Shown here: positions 60,921-64,000 of the stretch, piece after piece
How the letters are laid out: each line of letters begins with the position of its first letter
How positions within the stretch are numbered: position 1 is the first letter of the stretch
Assembly (NCBI GenBank): GCA_902576865.1
Contig: CACGWZ010000001.1
Coordinates: 97,595-161,594, forward strand
Direction: 5' to 3'
DNA: 64,000 nt
From: an uncultured Fidelibacterota bacterium
Lineage (GTDB): Bacteria; Fidelibacterota; Marinisomatia; Marinisomatales; Marinisomataceae
Notes under the pieces: model-generated
Seen by the model: only the letters and a program-made list of their open reading frames with translations
What the model was told of the DNA's origin: nothing
Databases searched by the model: none
Position numbers and translations under genes: made by a program

Positions 60921-63611
60921 TTAGTAGTTGATAGTTACCCCAAAATTAAATTGTTTTGGAGCACCCATACGAACTCTTAAGTTTGCAACGTCTCCAGAAC
61001 CATCGTAAGCGTCTACAAAGTCACCGATGTATAATTCATCAGTTGCATTGAATATAGAGTAATTAAATGTTACGTCTCTATCCATAATCTCTGTACCATA
61101 GCTTAACTGTAAGTTATAGATGGTTTTTCTTTCAGTTTCATAAGCATCATCAGCAAAAGTATTACCTTCACCAAGTAGGAATGCTAAGTCCTGAATAGCG
61201 CCACTATAACCCCATCTTGGGTATTGTCTAGCAAAAGATTCAGCTTCAACAGATGCTTTTAATCTGTTAAAGAAACCAGTTACCATTAATACAGTTTGTG
61301 ACTGTGGAGCACCTGAAATCATAACATCTTTTACATATAAATCGAAAGTTTCTGAACTTGTATCATCTCCTTCAATTGAATTATATGTGTATGTTAAGTC
61401 ATCAGTAAATCTCCAGTCACTTTCATGACCTCTAAGATCTATTCTTAATACTGGAATTGGTTGATATGCAATAGAGTATTCTAGCCCTTGGTGCAATTCG
61501 CTTAATCCAGTAATGCTGAAGAATGATTCAACACCATTTAAGTCTTCAGAAGTACCACTTTGAGCTCTATCAGACCATAGTGCATAGTAGTAGTTCATAC
61601 TACCAGCCCACTGACCGTTTAGTGACTTAAATCTAGTACCTACATCAAACCATGTAGCTGTTTCATTCTCGAAGCCTTCGTTCTTGATCATGTTTACATC
61701 ATCAATAAGTTTATCTAATGATGGTGTCATAGCAGAGTAACTTACGTTACCAAATAGTTGCCATGTGTCGTTTAAAGCACGACTTCCACCGAGTTTCATT
61801 TGATATCCTAACTCAGCATCAGCTTCAATTTTTAAGTTATCAAGCGTGAAATGATCTTGTGCTGTGTAGCTAGCTGTTGTAGCTCCGAACATTGCAAAAG
61901 CATTTGTTCCTGCACCGTCATCATAATTTGCTTGAAAATATCCACCTAACCAGTCAACAGTATTAGTGTTGTCATAGTATAACTTGTCACCAAGTGTTCT
62001 ATGTCTTTGTTCTTCTGACCAATTTGGATTAGAAGTATTATAGAAGAAGTCACCACCTAACAAGTCATATACTTGACGATAGTGTTCAACTTTAGCAGTT
62101 CTGACATCAAGACCTACAGTCATAGATACAGTGTCGCTCATTTCTTTTTCCATTTTAGACATAATACCATAGGTATACTGATTATTTCTACTACCTCTTA
62201 GCACTCCTCTGGACTCATAGCCGTAGCCATCTTTAAATTGAGCATCGGACATGTTACGAGCGATTGTTGCATCATAATCTCTTGTACCGTTGTTACCCCA
62301 AAGAATAGAACCAGCAGAACCTGAACCACCACCTTCACCACCGGAGTAGTAGAAAGAAGTAGCCATAGTAGTTGAATCATCAAGATTCGCATACCAGTTC
62401 AACTGAACAATTGGTTTGTGGAAATAATTATTTCTTTCGTTAATCATAGTTGTTGAGCGTTGATCTCTTACTTTATAATTCCAGCCATCAAATGGTACCC
62501 AACTAGCTACAGCTCTCTTACCAGTGTAAGGAGTTTCTAGATAGTCAGCTCTAGGATTATAATCTAGACCATACTCGTCTCTTAAGTCTTCTTCAGCAAC
62601 ACCCATTTCACGTGCTAATTCATGACTGTAGTTTGAAATACGATTATTCCAAAAGTTTTGTCCATGAAACTGAGGAGAACCTAATGCGATAAACTCTAAA
62701 CGATTATCGTTGTTTACGGAGTATGATGCATTAAAGTAGTAAGACCAAGCATCTGAATAAGTACCCACAGCAAAAAGCTTATCAGCAGTTCTTCTTGAAG
62801 CTGAAGCCATCATTGCTAGTTTACCATCCATTAATAAACCAGTGTTAACAGTAACAGCAGTTTTTGAGTACTGATGTTCACCGGCTTCTTGTTTTACAAC
62901 AACGCCTGGCTCAGTTGATGCAGGTGCACTCATAAAGTTCACCACACCACCTAAACTTGGTGTTGCAAGATTAACGGATCCTGCTCCTCTTTGAACCTGA
63001 ACAACAGATGCAACATCAGCAAGTACACTCCAGTTAGAGAAGTATAAATTACCGTTTTCCATGTCATTCATAGGAACACCGTTAATTAGATATGATGTGT
63101 AACGATCGTCAAAACCACGAACGTATACATTTTCATCATCCCAACCACCACCATTTTCAACGTAAACGTTTGGTAGGGTTGATAGAGCTTTTGGCAATCC
63201 ACGTCCACCTAATCTGAAATCAATATCAGCTTTAGTGTATTCATTAAATGGGATTGCTGAGGTGTTGTCTACACGTTCAGCAAGTACTTCAACACCGCCT
63301 AACGCGACGGATGCTGATTCCAGTGTAAAGTTTGCAGATGCGTTAGAACCTGAAACTCTTACTGTTGCACTTGAAGATTTGTAACCGACAACACTGGCAG
63401 TTACTGTGTAGCTACCATCAGGAACATTAATAGAATATCCACCGCTTAATGTAGCAGCAGCACCTAATGTTGTTCCTTCAACCACAACATTTGCCCCTGG
63501 TAAAGCATTACCATCTGCATCTGAAACAGATCCAGAGATAGTACCTTGACCAAAGAGAGCGCCTGAAATCATAATGATTCCAACCAGCGCACCAAGAATC
63601 GAACGATTCAT
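60921..63611 (-). CDS. TonB-dependent outer-membrane receptor with carboxypeptidase-regulatory-like domain
   Basis: 896 residues from the ATG at 63611, which has AAGGAG seven bases upstream; an ATG at 63641 is in frame but has none. It has a signal peptide (SILGALVGIIMISGALFGQ), then an Ig-like regulatory domain (TISGSVSDADGNALPGANVV, DGSYTVTASVVGYKS). The plug follows (DDENVYVRGFDDRYTSYLI, NGVPMNDMENGNLYF, VVQVQRGAGSVNLATPSLGG), then a long barrel ending in an aromatic (FNFGVTINY). The substrate is unknown. There is no SusD-like partner beside it. Codons look more GC-rich than in neighbours, perhaps from high expression. Confidence 0.93.
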   Translation of the reverse strand: MNRSILGALVGIIMISGALFGQGTISGSVSDADGNALPGANVVVEGTTLGAAATLSGGYSINVPDGSYTVTASVVGYKSSSATVRVSGSNASANFTLESASVALGGVEVLAERVDNTSAIPFNEYTKADIDFRLGGRGLPKALSTLPNVYVENGGGWDDENVYVRGFDDRYTSYLINGVPMNDMENGNLYFSNWSVLADVASVVQVQRGAGSVNLATPSLGGVVNFMSAPASTEPGVVVKQEAGEHQYSKTAVTVNTGLLMDGKLAMMASASRRTADKLFAVGTYSDAWSYYFNASYSVNNDNRLEFIALGSPQFHGQNFWNNRISNYSHELAREMGVAEEDLRDEYGLDYNPRADYLETPYTGKRAVASWVPFDGWNYKVRDQRSTTMINERNNYFHKPIVQLNWYANLDDSTTMATSFYYSGGEGGGSGSAGSILWGNNGTRDYDATIARNMSDAQFKDGYGYESRGVLRGSRNNQYTYGIMSKMEKEMSDTVSMTVGLDVRTAKVEHYRQVYDLLGGDFFYNTSNPNWSEEQRHRTLGDKLYYDNTNTVDWLGGYFQANYDDGAGTNAFAMFGATTASYTAQDHFTLDNLKIEADAELGYQMKLGGSRALNDTWQLFGNVSYSAMTPSLDKLIDDVNMIKNEGFENETATWFDVGTRFKSLNGQWAGSMNYYYALWSDRAQSGTSEDLNGVESFFSITGLSELHQGLEYSIAYQPIPVLRIDLRGHESDWRFTDDLTYTYNSIEGDDTSSETFDLYVKDVMISGAPQSQTVLMVTGFFNRLKASVEAESFARQYPRWGYSGAIQDLAFLLGEGNTFADDAYETERKTIYNLQLSYGTEIMDRDVTFNYSIFNATDELYIGDFVDAYDGSGDVANLRVRMGAPKQFNFGVTINY

Positions 63612-63659
63612 AGTTAACTCCTTTTTCTCGGTTATCTTCATATATTAATATATTAACTA

Positions 63660-63679
63660 AGGATACACGCGAGTATCCT
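63660..63679. promoter_or_regulatory. Dyad in the upstream region of the TonB receptor
   Basis: AGGATAC (63660-63666) and GTATCCT (63673-63679) are inverted copies around ACGCGA, which itself contains CGCG. A second perfect palindrome, TATATTAATATA, lies at 63641-63652. Both sit 30-70 bases upstream of the receptor start on its strand, where an operator or leader hairpin would be. No regulator can be named. Confidence 0.35.
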
Positions 63680-63783
63680 ACGAGGAATTTCTCCTTTTAA
63701 ATTTTAAATTCCAAAGATTAATTATTATTTATTAAAATTTTTTAAAATATATATTACAGACATTTTTTTTATTAATTTGTCCC

Positions 63784-64000
63784 ATGGAATTTTTAGACTT
63801 AAAAACTCAACAAAAAAGAATAAGAAAACCCCTGGAGAAAAGAATTAATAAAATACTAGATCATGGCGCATATATTATGGGTCCGGAAGTATTTGAACTT
63901 GAAGAAAAATTAGCAGCTTACTGTGGAGTAAAACACGCCATTTCATGCTCATCAGGAACTGATGCATTATTAATTCCACTTATGGCATGGGGTATAGGCC
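63784..64000 (+). CDS. DegT/DnrJ/EryC1/StrS-family aminotransferase (3' end cut by window)
   Basis: The first 72 residues of a PLP-dependent sugar aminotransferase; the rest lies beyond base 64000. Seen: MEFLDLKTQQKRIRKPLEKR, LDHGAYIMGPEVFELEEKLA, YCGVKHAISCSSGTDALLIP with the SSGTDAL phosphate-loop motif. Family members add an amino group to keto-sugar nucleotides (for example WbpE, GnnB, PseC-like). Together with the Gfo/Idh/MocA enzyme at 16.6 kb it could form a UDP-3-amino-sugar route. It is divergent from the TonB receptor with 172 bases between starts. Confidence 0.88.
   Translation, partial: MEFLDLKTQQKRIRKPLEKRINKILDHGAYIMGPEVFELEEKLAAYCGVKHAISCSSGTDALLIPLMAWGIG

Noticed and set aside
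1..64000. CRISPR arrays, insertion sequences, rRNA genes or a replication origin
   Set aside because: I saw no regularly spaced repeats, transposase genes, rRNA segments or clusters of DnaA-like boxes with dnaA or dnaN nearby.

Overview
The window is AT-rich, gene-dense chromosomal DNA of a free-living diderm (LPS-bearing) bacterium. It has a nearly complete set of early lipid A genes, BamA and OmpH/Skp, an ExbB-ExbD-ExbD-TonB system, a TonB-dependent receptor with an N-terminal carboxypeptidase-regulatory-like domain, and a Bacteroidetes/Chlorobi-style sdhCAB. It also has a fused ispDF, separate (unfused) lpxC and fabZ, a eukaryote-type glutamine synthetase II and a K+-dependent-type membrane pyrophosphatase. 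This mix suggests a marine member of the FCB superphylum outside Bacteroidetes proper, for example a Marinimicrobia/SAR406-like lineage. That placement is inference from gene content only. There are no insertion sequences, prophages, CRISPR arrays or long non-coding gaps. No stretch over 300 bases lacks a gene.

Layout. 1-7.6 kb: truncated MltB, an aldehyde dehydrogenase, an Smr protein, a saccharopine-dehydrogenase-like reductase coupled to PPDK, and a MORN-repeat lipoprotein. 7.7-11.6 kb: sdhCAB plus a FAH-family gene, every junction being an ATGA overlap. 11.6-13.8 kb (minus): exbB-exbD-exbD-tonB. 13.8-18.6 kb (minus): ychF, a Gfo/Idh/MocA oxidoreductase, lpxB, a DUF374 acyltransferase and lpxK, all overlapping. 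18.7-20.1 kb: a FabI-like reductase, algH and a 49-codon ORF. 20.2-32.5 kb (plus): uvrA, ruvB, queA, ispDF, ispE, tRNA-Gln, prs, rplY/ctc, pth, hppA, rpsF, rpsR, rplI. 32.5-37.9 kb: an unknown zinc-finger-like protein, an Lrp-family regulator, glnII, mutY, plsC, an MFS carrier and a ferredoxin. 38-48.1 kb (plus): mrp, uppS, bamA, ompH, lpxD, lpxC, fabZ, lpxA, dxr, rseP, an envelope-assembly supercluster. 48.1-53.5 kb: a DUF3108 protein, a TsaC-like protein and an LpxL-like acyltransferase (minus), then NfeD, FloA, an anchored unknown protein and adk (plus). 53.5-60.9 kb: coaE, two CE1-type esterases around an HhH DNA glycosylase, a guanidino-modifying hydrolase, a degenerate DNA methyltransferase, yqeY, cvpA and dnaG. 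60.9-64 kb: a TonB receptor and the start of a DegT-type aminotransferase.

The most unusual points are these. LpxA can only start at an ATT codon behind a good Shine-Dalgarno sequence. DnaG has lost the whole set of zinc ligands of its N-terminal zinc ribbon. A beta-class DNA methyltransferase has lost its DPPY motif. A FAH-family gene is coupled to sdhB. The Gfo/Idh/MocA gene beside lpxB and the DegT-type gene at the right edge could together make a 3-amino sugar for lipid A. Seven of nine convergent gene pairs overlap at their 3' ends, which fits a compact genome. I see no single locus that is plainly a new defence or mobile system.
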